From Verrucomicrobiota bacterium (GTDB lineage Bacteria; Verrucomicrobiota; Verrucomicrobiia; Verrucomicrobiales; Verrucomicrobiaceae), in assembly GCA_017301975.1 (NCBI GenBank), contig JAFLEI010000022.1, forward strand, positions 58,753 to 122,752: a DNA stretch of 64,000 bases, in the 5' to 3' direction. A program made the translations under genes and the position numbers. Below are positions 51,734 to 59,153 of this stretch, piece by piece. Position 1 is the first letter of the stretch; each line of letters begins with the position of its first letter. Below the pieces are notes generated by a model. That model had not been told where the DNA came from. It saw nothing but the letters and a program-made list of their open reading frames with translations, and ran no database searches.

Positions 51734-52129
51734 TTACATGAGCATCCCCACCACAGGCACATCCGCGGGGGCTAGGTTATAGCGGTGAAGTTCCCCGCGT
51801 TCCACCCATGCGAGGGCGGTGTGTTCGTGGGGATGCGGTTCGGGGCTTGAGGCTTCGAGTTCGCAGATGAAGGGGATCAGTTCGATGCTGCCCCAGTCGT
51901 AGGCGTGAACGAAGGGGGCGAGTGCCTGGGTGATGCGCACGGTGCAGCCGAGTTCTTCTTGAAGTTCGCGGTGCAGGGCGGTTTCGGGGGATTCGCCGGG
52001 CTCGACTTTGCCGCCTGGGAATTCCCAGAGGCCGCCGAGTTTTTTGTCGGGCGGTCGTTGGGCGAGCAGGATGTGTGTGTTGCGCCTGATGATGGCGCAG
52101 ACGACGGGCACGGGCGGAGGAGATTCCAT
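51734..52129 (-). CDS. Nudix hydrolase (MutT-like)
   Basis: The 131-aa protein has a perfect Nudix box at residues 40-62: GGKVEPGESPETALHRELQE with ELG, including Glu46, Arg54-Glu55 and Glu58-Glu59. AIIRRNTHILLAQRPPDKKL precedes it and LWEFPGG is the MutT-type beta strand, consistent with cleansing of 8-oxo-dGTP. The end (HEHTALAWVERGEL, LAPADVPVVGML) matches MutT. It is the downstream partner of the glycosyltransferase gene, with a 9-bp gap. Confidence 0.92.
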   Translation of the reverse strand: MESPPPVPVVCAIIRRNTHILLAQRPPDKKLGGLWEFPGGKVEPGESPETALHRELQEELGCTVRITQALAPFVHAYDWGSIELIPFICELEASSPEPHPHEHTALAWVERGELHRYNLAPADVPVVGMLM

Positions 52130-52138
52130 GAGCGTCTC

Positions 52139-53287
52139 TCAGGCGGTCGCTATGGTGAGCGCGGCTTTGGCGGTGCGGACGGCGGCATCAGGCATGCTGA
52201 TTTTGGCCATGCTGGCACGCATGCGGCGGCCCACGGCGCTGTTGTTGATGAGGATGCTCTCGACGGCGGCGGCTGTTTCGCGGGCGCTCTTGGTGACGAT
52301 GCCGCCATCGTGCTTGGTGATCATTTCGGCATTGCCTTCTTCCTGGCCGGGCACCACGTAGTCGATGACCGCAGGGATTTTGGCGGCCATGACTTCGTGA
52401 AGGATGGCTCCGCCTGCCTTGCAGATGACCACATCATGGGTGCGCAGGAATTCCGGGATGCGCTTGGTCCAGCCGATGATCTCGATGGTGTCGGGCGGCA
52501 TGGAGTCCATGAAGCGCCGGAGGACGTGGTAGAGGCGCTTGTCGTGCTTGCCCACGGGCAGGGTCATTTTGACGCCGGTGCGGAAGAGCGGCTTGAGTGC
52601 TTCCAGCGTTTGCGCGACCCGCCGTCCGGTGGTGGAAGGAAGGTAGAGGATGCGAGGCTGGGAGACGGGGGGCAAGTCAGGCAGCGGCTCGGTGAAGGCG
52701 AGGTCCACTGGAAAGCCGGTGACCCGGATTTTGGCCTCCGGCACGCCATAGCCGACGACCACTTTTTTTGTTTCTTCATCGGCCACGCAGAAGAGCTGGC
52801 TGCCGGACATGACCCATACGCGGTTCACGCTGATGGAGTCGGTGATGACGGTGCAGAGGGGCGGCACGGCCTGCTGCTTTGACAAGGACTCCAGCAGAAT
52901 GGCGTAGAGCGGGTAGGTGCTGAGGATCAGGCGCGGCTGGTCCTTCTTGATGCGCTCTTTGAGGGCGTTCACCATGGCGGTCTGCCAGAGGGCATCCGGG
53001 CCGGTGACGGAGGGCCGGCCCATGAGATCATAGGTCATGCGCCATGCGGCGGGCCAGTGGGTGATGGCGAACTGATAGAGGCTTTTGCAGACATCGGACA
53101 GCAGGGGCAGGGCCTCGCTGATGAGATCGCTGGTCTCGATTTTTTCATCGGGGCACAGGCGTGCCAGAGCCTCCGCCACAGAGCGTGCGGCGGTGTTATG
53201 CCCATCGCCAAAACCTGCGGTTAGGATCAAAATCACGGGGCATCGCTGGCTGAGAAATGGGTGAAAACAAGCAAAAAGGGCGAGCAA
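52139..53287 (-). CDS. GT28-type glycosyltransferase (MGDG synthase / UgtP-like)
   Basis: The protein is 382 aa from a TTG at 53287, or 365 aa from GTG 53236 just before VILILTAGFGDGHNTAARSV. No ATG fits and no ribosome-binding site decides. The family motif for monogalactosyldiacylglycerol synthases and UgtP is clear: the GxGDGHNTAA opening, SDLISEALPLLSDVCKSLYQ, LILSTYPLYAILLESL, then the nucleotide-sugar half with VGKHDKRLYHVLRRF, DVVICKAGGAILHEVMA and IDYVVPGQEEGNAEMI. It probably transfers a hexose to diacylglycerol; the acceptor is inferred. A + strand promoter lies just beyond its start. Confidence 0.85.
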   Translation of the reverse strand: MLALFACFHPFLSQRCPVILILTAGFGDGHNTAARSVAEALARLCPDEKIETSDLISEALPLLSDVCKSLYQFAITHWPAAWRMTYDLMGRPSVTGPDALWQTAMVNALKERIKKDQPRLILSTYPLYAILLESLSKQQAVPPLCTVITDSISVNRVWVMSGSQLFCVADEETKKVVVGYGVPEAKIRVTGFPVDLAFTEPLPDLPPVSQPRILYLPSTTGRRVAQTLEALKPLFRTGVKMTLPVGKHDKRLYHVLRRFMDSMPPDTIEIIGWTKRIPEFLRTHDVVICKAGGAILHEVMAAKIPAVIDYVVPGQEEGNAEMITKHDGGIVTKSARETAAAVESILINNSAVGRRMRASMAKISMPDAAVRTAKAALTIATA

Positions 53288-53296
53288 ACTCGTGGG

Positions 53297-53325
53297 TTGA
53301 CATTATTTCGGATTTGTTAATAATC
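53297..53325 (+). promoter_or_regulatory. Putative sigma-70 promoter for the 85-aa/97-aa gene pair
   Basis: TTGACA at 53297-53302 is followed after 16-17 bp by AATAAT/ATAATC. The first ATG is at 53336, about 10 bp after the -10 element, which implies a very short or absent leader. Confidence 0.5.
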
Positions 53326-53335
53326 AGGATTTAAC

Positions 53336-53593
53336 ATGACCCGGCAACGTGCCAGAACCACGAGCCAGACGCTCGCAGCCACTGTGACCTTTGCGGTGGT
53401 GCTGATCATGCTCACGCCGCTGCGGCGTGGAGCGGTGGAAAACCAGTCGCGGCAGGCGGGCTGGACGCCGCTGCTCAATCTGGGGGGCATGGCCGACAGC
53501 GATTCCTTCCGCCGTTTGCACACTTCGGGTGCGCATTTTGCCGCGAGCGAACAACCTCTTTTTCGCCAACCTTCTTCCATTCCGGTGCCATGA
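53336..53593 (+). CDS. Small membrane-anchored hypothetical protein
   Basis: The 85-aa protein has a basic N-terminus (MTRQRARTTSQ), one hydrophobic segment (TLAATVTFAVVLIMLTPL), then a polar periplasmic part (AGWTPLLNLGGMADSDSFRR and a Pro-rich end). I do not recognise the family. It is coupled to the next gene by an ATGA overlap and preceded by a well-formed promoter, so it is likely expressed. Confidence 0.62.
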   Translation: MTRQRARTTSQTLAATVTFAVVLIMLTPLRRGAVENQSRQAGWTPLLNLGGMADSDSFRRLHTSGAHFAASEQPLFRQPSSIPVP

Positions 53594-53883
53594 CCGGGCG
53601 CTTCAAACCTCCGGGGCAGTGTCCGGTGTGTGGTGAATGGGTGCCGCGTGGAGCCGCCGCGTGTGATGAGTGTGGTGCGTGTGCGAAGTCCGGCTGGAGC
53701 GGCGACACGCATGAGGACGGGCTGGACCTGCCGGATGATGAGTTTGACTACGATGACTTTGTGGCGCGGGAGTTTGGCGGGAAGAGTTCCAAGCAACCGC
53801 TGGGTATGAACCTTTGGTGGTGGGTGGCACTGGTGCTGCTGATTGTTTTGGTCGTGGGTGTGTTGTTGCCGATGTTTGGGTGA
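53590..53883 (+). CDS. Zinc-ribbon protein with C-terminal membrane anchor
   Basis: The 97-aa protein opens with two CxxC knuckles (CPVCGEW and CDECGAC, residues 11-31), a probable zinc-ribbon, followed by an acidic linker (DLPDDEFDYDDFVARE) and a C-terminal transmembrane helix (WWVALVLLIVLVVGVLLPMF). The arrangement suggests a tail-anchored cytoplasmic zinc domain. Similar small proteins occur in PVC bacteria without known function. It is coupled to the 85-aa gene. Confidence 0.72.
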   Translation: MTGRFKPPGQCPVCGEWVPRGAAACDECGACAKSGWSGDTHEDGLDLPDDEFDYDDFVAREFGGKSSKQPLGMNLWWWVALVLLIVLVVGVLLPMFG

Positions 53884-53900
53884 GGGCTGGTGCCGCTTGA

Positions 53901-54180
53901 GTGAGACTTGCGCATAGACTGACGCCATGGAGCTCGTGCGAAATCTGGAGCCGTAGGACTTGGACCGCGCTGTATCGAGGACGCAAGACACAGCCGCCTG
54001 CTGCGCAAGGTCGGAGCAGACGCTGCTGGCACCCGGCGTCATATGGAGGGGCCTTGGGTTTGCTTCCCAGATTGGCTGAATGAACCCAGGGGAGCACTCG
54101 CTAAAGCTCGGCACCCCTGGGCTATGTTACGGAAGGCCTTTGGCCTTCAAGACAAGAATGTCAGTCGATTATGCAAATCG
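53901..54180 (+). repeat. Mosaic hairpin repeat, family A copy 5
   Basis: It starts with GACTTGCGCATAGACTGACG, a 5' extension shared only with copy 6. GCAGACGCTGCTGG is at 54016-54029, GGGTTTGCTTCCCAG at about 54056-54070, the hairpin at 54085-54122 (CCCAGGGGAGC...GCACCCCTGGG), then GGAAGGCCTTTGGCCTTC and GTCAGTCGATTATGC. It lies at the convergent ends of the zinc-ribbon and DUF1592 genes. Confidence 0.88.
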
Positions 54181-54239
54181 CAAATGACCAGCCCGATTCA
54201 TCCAGCGAGGACGCAATGATCGAGGACGAGGACGAGGTT

Positions 54240-56597
54240 TTATGGCGACGCCACGCCCATATCCTTGCCATGCAACACGGCTACCAGTGCAATTTCGGCG
54301 AGGAGTTTTTGGATGTTGAAGTTTGAGGCGGCAAAGCTCTTCTGCAGGTCTTCCAGCAACTGCGGGCCGTAGGCGAGGGGCTGCTGCTTGACGAAGTGGT
54401 TGAAGAGCTGGCGGATGAAGGCGCGGTGGCCGTAGGGGCTGGAGGCGACGTAGTTGACGATGTCGCGGGGGCCGGTGAGGTGGACTTTGCGGCCTTCGTC
54501 ATCGGCGAAGTCTCCCTGGGCATTGACGGGCTTGTTGTTGTCCTGGGTGCGCCAGCGGCCGATGGCGTCGAAGTTTTCAAGGCTAAAGCCGAGGGGGTTG
54601 ATGGTGGAATGGCAGGACATGCAGGTGTTGTTGCGCGTGAGCTCGGTGATCTTTTCGCGCATGGTGAGCTTGGGATTGAAGTGGCTCTCGTCAAAGGTCA
54701 CGGCCATGGGCGGCGGGCGCAGGGAGAGGCCGACGATATTGCGGGTGAGGAAGACGCCGCGGTGGATGGGCGAGGTGGCGCGGCTGGAGGCGAGCGAGGC
54801 GAGCAGGTAGGGATGGGTGACCACTCCGGCGCGCTGCCGGGGATCAAACGAAACGCGCTGGAAGTCGCCGCCCTGCACGGGCTTGCCGTAGAATTTGCCG
54901 AGGCGGTCATTGAGCAGGAGGTAGTCGGCCTGGAGGAGCTGGCGGTAGTCGGACTCGGAACTCCAGACGACTTGATCGAGGAACTCGAAGAGGGATTCGC
55001 GGAGGTCTGCGAGGACGCTGTCGTCGAAACCGGGGAAGAGCTTGAGGTCCTTGGAGTTGCCTTCGGCGCGTTCGAGCTCCAGCCAGTGGTGGAAAAAGCC
55101 GTGCATCTTGGCCTTGGTGCGGATGTCTGAGAGCATGCGCTGGGCCTCGGCGCGGAGCTGCGCCTCGGTGCGGAGCTTGCCGGAGGCGGCGGCCTGCATG
55201 AGTTTTTTGTCGGGTATGGAATCCCAGAGGGTGAGGGCCAGACGTGAGGCAAAGGCGAAGTCGTCGGGCTTGTCGAGTTCGCGCAGCTCGGGGTAGAGAA
55301 ACTGCGGGGACTTGAGGGTGAAGAGGACGATGCGCTTGACGGCCTGCTCGGGGCTTTTGGCGGACTTGAAGATGGATTCGATGTAGAGCTGCTTTTGCTC
55401 GTCGGTGAGCGGGCGGCAGAAGGCGGCTTCGACGAAGGTGAAGGCGAATTTGCGGAGCTTTTCCAGGCGGTCGGGCGCGCCGTCCTTGGTGCCGGCGAGT
55501 TCGTTGAGCTTTTCCTCCACGTGCTCGGCGGTGGTGATGGCGGCATCTGTGGTGGCCTGGTCCCAGCCTTTGGAGATGGAGGTGCCGCGCTCATAGCCGA
55601 CGCTGCGGTCGTCTGCGGGGAAGCTGGTGCTGACGATCAGAAGCTCGCGCGGGCGGTCGGTGCGCAGAGCGTGCTGGGGAATGATCTCAGCGACACCGTG
55701 GGGGGGCTTCCACCAGAGCTCGATGGAGGCGGACTGCTCCTTGAACTTGAAATGATCGAGACGCAGTGCATAGGCACGGCCGCCGACGAGGAAGAGGCTC
55801 TTTTTTTCCTCGCGCACGGTGGGGCCGGCGCTGACCCATGCATCGATGAGGACGCCGGTTTCACTCATGTCATTGATCCAGAGGCGTGCGCCATTTTCGG
55901 TCTTGAGGATGAACTCATACACGCCGGTGTCCTCAGCGACGATGCTGCCGGTCCAGGAGTCCTGAAACTGCTCGGCTTCCATCTTTTCCTTGTCGGGGCT
56001 GTCTGCGCCGAAGTGGAATGCGACCTGGGGATCGACGCGATCCAGCTTGTAGTTGGGGCGCTTGGCTTTGATGCCATTTTTTGGCGTGGTGTCCACGGCC
56101 TTTTCTCCGGGCTTGGGAAGCTCCACGCCGCGATAGGAGGCCTTGAGGCCGGACTCGGCATTGACGGGGCGGTCAAAGCCGGGGCCCATGCGGAAGCGCC
56201 CGATGAGGTCCATCACGGACGTGCGATACTGGGCGATGGTGAGGCGGCTGAGGTCCTGATCTGGCGGATGGGTGCGCGCCTGGGCGGCGGCGGAGTAAAA
56301 GGCATCGTAGATGTAGGCGGCCACCTGTTTGGCGTCCTCCCCCACGCATTGGTCCTCATGGTCTTCCGGCATGGTGCGGTCGATCTTGCGGGCGAGCGCC
56401 TCGACGGTGAGATCGCCGATGAGCGGGTCGTCAAACTTGTCCTTCACGCCCTGGCCTTTGGCACCGTGGCAGTCCTGGCAGAGCTTTTTGTAAATGACTG
56501 CGCCGGGATGCTCCGCAGGCGTGGCGGCGGAGGCATGCGCAGCCAGCAGCCACAGCGGCAGCCAGAAAAAACGGGGAAGGGGGGATGTTTGAGCCAT
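54240..56597 (-). CDS. DUF1592-type cytochrome with PA14-like domain
   Basis: The 785-aa secreted protein starts at ATG 56597 (MAQTSPLPRFFWLPLWLLAA); the frame is open upstream through a repeat, which is not taken as coding. A cytochrome c domain has CQDCHG (Cys40, Cys43, His44). DUF1587-like and PA14-like sections follow (AEQFQDSWTGSIVAEDTGVY, RLWINDMSETGVLIDAW), then DUF1595/1592/1588/1585 blocks: EAAFCRPLTDEQKQLYIESI, VTHPYLLASLASSRATSPIH, RNNTCMSCHSTINPLGFSLE and LLEDLQKSFAASNFNIQKLL. The partner family (DUF1552) is not adjacent. An electron-transfer role in polymer breakdown is often proposed but unproven. Confidence 0.9.
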   Translation of the reverse strand: MAQTSPLPRFFWLPLWLLAAHASAATPAEHPGAVIYKKLCQDCHGAKGQGVKDKFDDPLIGDLTVEALARKIDRTMPEDHEDQCVGEDAKQVAAYIYDAFYSAAAQARTHPPDQDLSRLTIAQYRTSVMDLIGRFRMGPGFDRPVNAESGLKASYRGVELPKPGEKAVDTTPKNGIKAKRPNYKLDRVDPQVAFHFGADSPDKEKMEAEQFQDSWTGSIVAEDTGVYEFILKTENGARLWINDMSETGVLIDAWVSAGPTVREEKKSLFLVGGRAYALRLDHFKFKEQSASIELWWKPPHGVAEIIPQHALRTDRPRELLIVSTSFPADDRSVGYERGTSISKGWDQATTDAAITTAEHVEEKLNELAGTKDGAPDRLEKLRKFAFTFVEAAFCRPLTDEQKQLYIESIFKSAKSPEQAVKRIVLFTLKSPQFLYPELRELDKPDDFAFASRLALTLWDSIPDKKLMQAAASGKLRTEAQLRAEAQRMLSDIRTKAKMHGFFHHWLELERAEGNSKDLKLFPGFDDSVLADLRESLFEFLDQVVWSSESDYRQLLQADYLLLNDRLGKFYGKPVQGGDFQRVSFDPRQRAGVVTHPYLLASLASSRATSPIHRGVFLTRNIVGLSLRPPPMAVTFDESHFNPKLTMREKITELTRNNTCMSCHSTINPLGFSLENFDAIGRWRTQDNNKPVNAQGDFADDEGRKVHLTGPRDIVNYVASSPYGHRAFIRQLFNHFVKQQPLAYGPQLLEDLQKSFAASNFNIQKLLAEIALVAVLHGKDMGVASP

Positions 56598-56659
56598 GAA
56601 AGGGGGTGAAACTTGGCTAAGAGAATAATCCCCTGACCGCAACCCTCTTTCAACGGGCT

Positions 56660-56924
56660 TATTGAGGCTTGCGTTATAGACTGACGCGAATGGAGTGTCT
56701 GTGCAGGCCTGCGTCGTCGTGCGCTGCGTGAACACAGGCCGTCCGTTGCGGAATTGGCCGGGAGACGCTGCTGGAAGACGGGGCGCGCGAAGAAGATGAT
56801 GGGTTTGCTGCCCGGAATGGTGACAGAACCCAGGGGAGCACTCGCTAATGCTCGGCACCCCTGGGCTGCAAGACGGAAGGCCCTTGGCCTTCAAGGCAAA
56901 GAGGTCAGTCTATTATGCCATCCT
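56660..56924 (+). repeat. Mosaic hairpin repeat, family A copy 6
   Basis: GAGGCTTGCGTTATAGACTG starts the 5' extension shared with copy 5; GAGACGCTGCTGG is at 56762-56774, GGGTTTGCTGCCCGG at about 56800-56814, and the hairpin at 56828-56865 (CCCAGGGGAGC...GCACCCCTGGG). The closing hairpin GGAAGGCCCTTGGCCTTC is followed by GAGGTCAGTCTATTATGCC. It lies between two minus-strand genes, upstream of the DUF1592 gene. Confidence 0.88.
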
Positions 56925-56932
56925 CAATAGGG

Positions 56933-58231
56933 TTACCGGGGCTCCTTGGAGGTGTCCTTGTATGAGGCCTGTTTGGCCCGGATGCGCTCGATGGGCCAGC
57001 CGGTAAGGCTGGCGGTGGTGGTGGCCTCTTCTTCGAGACGTTCGCGCAGTTCTTTGAAGTAGGCTTTCGCCGCCTCGGTTTTCGATTTGCCGCGCCAAGG
57101 GTGCTGGATGATGTAGCGGCCCTGGATGAACTGCAGGTCTCCTGTTTCCTGGAAGACGATGTCCTCAGGGAAGTGCTCGCTGTCATAGCGGACATGCAGG
57201 CGGGTGATGAAGGTGCTGCCCTGCTCGGGGCGCGCATTGTCCTCGCCTGTGAGCCAGGTGCAGCCCAGTTCACGCAGTTCCTTCATGGGCACGGGGTCGC
57301 TGCTGCAGGGGTCGCACCAGCCCATGTCCCAATAGTATTCAGTGATGATGGAGCTCATTTTTTCCTGGGTGACGACGCGGTCGAACATGTCGCGGTAAAA
57401 GTCGGCGAAGTCGCTCTTGATGAATTCTGGCACGTTCTTGTTGGTGTGCATCTGGATGGTGCGGTAGTTGGTGGACTCCACGCGGCCGTTGCGGTTCAAC
57501 ACATAGACGATCATGTCCTGCGGCCCCTTGGCGTTCACGGTGCCGAGGCGGACGGGCAGCATAAATTTGCGAGTCTTGAAAGTCACGCGGATGGGACGCA
57601 GCCAGGTGCGGCCCTCCTGCGCCTGGCGTTCCAGATTCACCTTGGCGACAAAGAACTTCATGTTTTGGCGGATGTAGCTGTCGAGCACAGCTTCCGCGCC
57701 TTCGGGCATCTTGTAGCTGTTTTCATTGAGCCAGAGCACGAGGCCGTCGCTCTGCTTGGCGGAGAGGACGAGGATGTCGTACTCGCCTGCGGTGAATTGT
57801 TTTTCAATGGTGACGCCGCGTGCGCGTGCGCCGTCGGAGAAGATGCGCCTGGCACTACGGCCTTCCGTCATCGGCGCAGGCGCGATGGGGTTCTTCGCAT
57901 AATAGGATTCATCCGGGTCACGGTCCCAATATTCCACCAGCCGGGGGGCGGTGTAGGCATCCAGATGATCGAGCACGCTCTTCTCGACGACCTTGACATC
58001 CTCTTTGTCGATGACGGTCGGCACGGGAATGACGAGGGCGAATTCCTTGGGGTCGCCCTGGTAGTCGCTGGCCATGGTGATGGAGGTGTATTTGCCGTCG
58101 CGCACGAGCGCGACCTGGGAGGACTTGTTGTAGAGCTTGCTGTCCGCGCGGGCGACATAGAAGCCGCAAAAAGCAGAGGCGGAGAGCGGCAGCACGGCGG
58201 CGGCCAGCAGGAGCAGGACGGTGGGTTTCAT
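56933..58231 (-). CDS. DUF2330 family exported protein
   Basis: The 432-aa protein starts at ATG 58231 (MKPTVLLLLAAAVLPLSASA), a signal peptide; upstream codons belong to the overlapping gene. After cleavage it has FCGFYVARADSKLYNKSSQV, the characteristic DUF2330 opening, then EFALVIPVPTVIDKEDVKVV, YDILVLSAKQSDGLVLWLNE, FTFKTRK-like beta strands, and WCDPCSSDPV near residue 310, a CxxC that could be redox- or metal-active. Function is unknown. Its ATG overlaps the stop of the RnfD-like gene, so the two are translated together. Confidence 0.87.
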   Translation of the reverse strand: MKPTVLLLLAAAVLPLSASAFCGFYVARADSKLYNKSSQVALVRDGKYTSITMASDYQGDPKEFALVIPVPTVIDKEDVKVVEKSVLDHLDAYTAPRLVEYWDRDPDESYYAKNPIAPAPMTEGRSARRIFSDGARARGVTIEKQFTAGEYDILVLSAKQSDGLVLWLNENSYKMPEGAEAVLDSYIRQNMKFFVAKVNLERQAQEGRTWLRPIRVTFKTRKFMLPVRLGTVNAKGPQDMIVYVLNRNGRVESTNYRTIQMHTNKNVPEFIKSDFADFYRDMFDRVVTQEKMSSIITEYYWDMGWCDPCSSDPVPMKELRELGCTWLTGEDNARPEQGSTFITRLHVRYDSEHFPEDIVFQETGDLQFIQGRYIIQHPWRGKSKTEAAKAYFKELRERLEEEATTTASLTGWPIERIRAKQASYKDTSKEPR

Positions 58232-59046
58232 GAAGGGGCGAGGTTGAGCTGGAGCGGGGGAGTGGAAGGGCCGGACCAAGAGTGGCGTTGCGCAGGCAGC
58301 AGGAAATCGAGCAGCGGGGTGAGCAGCGAACACACCGCCAGCGACCACAGGGGGCCATTGGTCTCGAACATCTTGAACTGCCACCACCAGCCGCCGAGGG
58401 CGACGAGCATGGCGAACACGATGCGCCCGGCGCGGGAGTCCGGTGTGGTGCGCGGGTCTGAGATCATGAAGAAGGTGAAGAGCAGGAGTGCACCGTTTTG
58501 CAGGCGGTGCAGGGGAATCGTCATCGGCTCATGCAGCCAGAGGGAGCGGCCGACAAGGAGGGCGACCCAGGAGAAGAGAAAGGTCAGCGCCACATCCGCG
58601 CGTCCGGCACGCATGACCACCAAGCCGCCGAGGCAGGCCATGAGGAAGGCGAAGAAGGCCACATTTCCCCACTGGCCGGGACTGACCCACACGCGGCCGT
58701 CGCCGACGAGCATGAGGAGAACGAGGGCGAAGTTGGTGGGATTGAAGAGGTGCTTGCCACGCCAGCGGAGGGCGAACTTGGACCCGATGGCAATGGCTGC
58801 CGCCAGCACCGCCAGCCACCAGGTGCTGCAGCGGCACAGCAGGCACATGGAGAGTCCGGAGATGAGTGCGCTGCGCCACTCGAAGCGAATCCGCGCAGCC
58901 TTCGAAAACAGCCACTGGCAGGCTGTCGCGGTGCCCAGGATCGTTGCTGCCTTTGCCAGGGTGACTTCAAAATGCAGGACCGTCATGCCATACACCAGGA
59001 GGGTGCTGAGCACGGCGATCTGGTAGTGGCGTGGGTCGATGCGCAT
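58228..59046 (-). CDS. RnfD/NqrB-like integral membrane protein
   Basis: The 272-aa reading starts at ATG 59046 (MRIDPRHYQIAVLSTLLVYG); a GTG four codons earlier is possible. It has about eight membrane segments, and RWRGKHLFNPTNFAL and FFMISDPRTTPDSRAG match NQR2/RnfD-type proteins, subunits of Na+- or H+-translocating NADH/ferredoxin complexes. The other five Rnf/Nqr subunits are absent nearby, so it is a stand-alone homologue. It is coupled to the DUF2330 gene, which hints at a joint, still unknown, membrane-redox or transport function. Confidence 0.8.
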   Translation of the reverse strand: MRIDPRHYQIAVLSTLLVYGMTVLHFEVTLAKAATILGTATACQWLFSKAARIRFEWRSALISGLSMCLLCRCSTWWLAVLAAAIAIGSKFALRWRGKHLFNPTNFALVLLMLVGDGRVWVSPGQWGNVAFFAFLMACLGGLVVMRAGRADVALTFLFSWVALLVGRSLWLHEPMTIPLHRLQNGALLLFTFFMISDPRTTPDSRAGRIVFAMLVALGGWWWQFKMFETNGPLWSLAVCSLLTPLLDFLLPAQRHSWSGPSTPPLQLNLAPS

Positions 59047-59153
59047 GGGAATACTCACGTCATGACATCATAAGACTTCTGATTTGTAAACAGGTGTCGG
59101 AGTTGAGACTTAAATTTTATTCTGAAATGGGCTGGGGTGCCTCCGAAAGGCAT

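Noticed and set aside
53317..54114. 265-aa minus-strand open frame
   Set aside because: It covers repeat copy 5 and is antisense to the 85/97-aa pair, which has a promoter and coupled starts.
54240..55594. Ser/Pro/Ala-rich frames opposite or out of frame with the DUF1592 gene (also at many other high-GC genes)
   Set aside because: Low-complexity composition follows from GC-rich third positions of the true frame.
56598..56894. N-terminal extension of the DUF1592 protein
   Set aside because: The extra 99 codons run through repeat copy 6 and precede a good signal peptide; similar peptides (MPSxSECSPG) arise wherever the repeat is read backwards, so they are by-products of the repeat.
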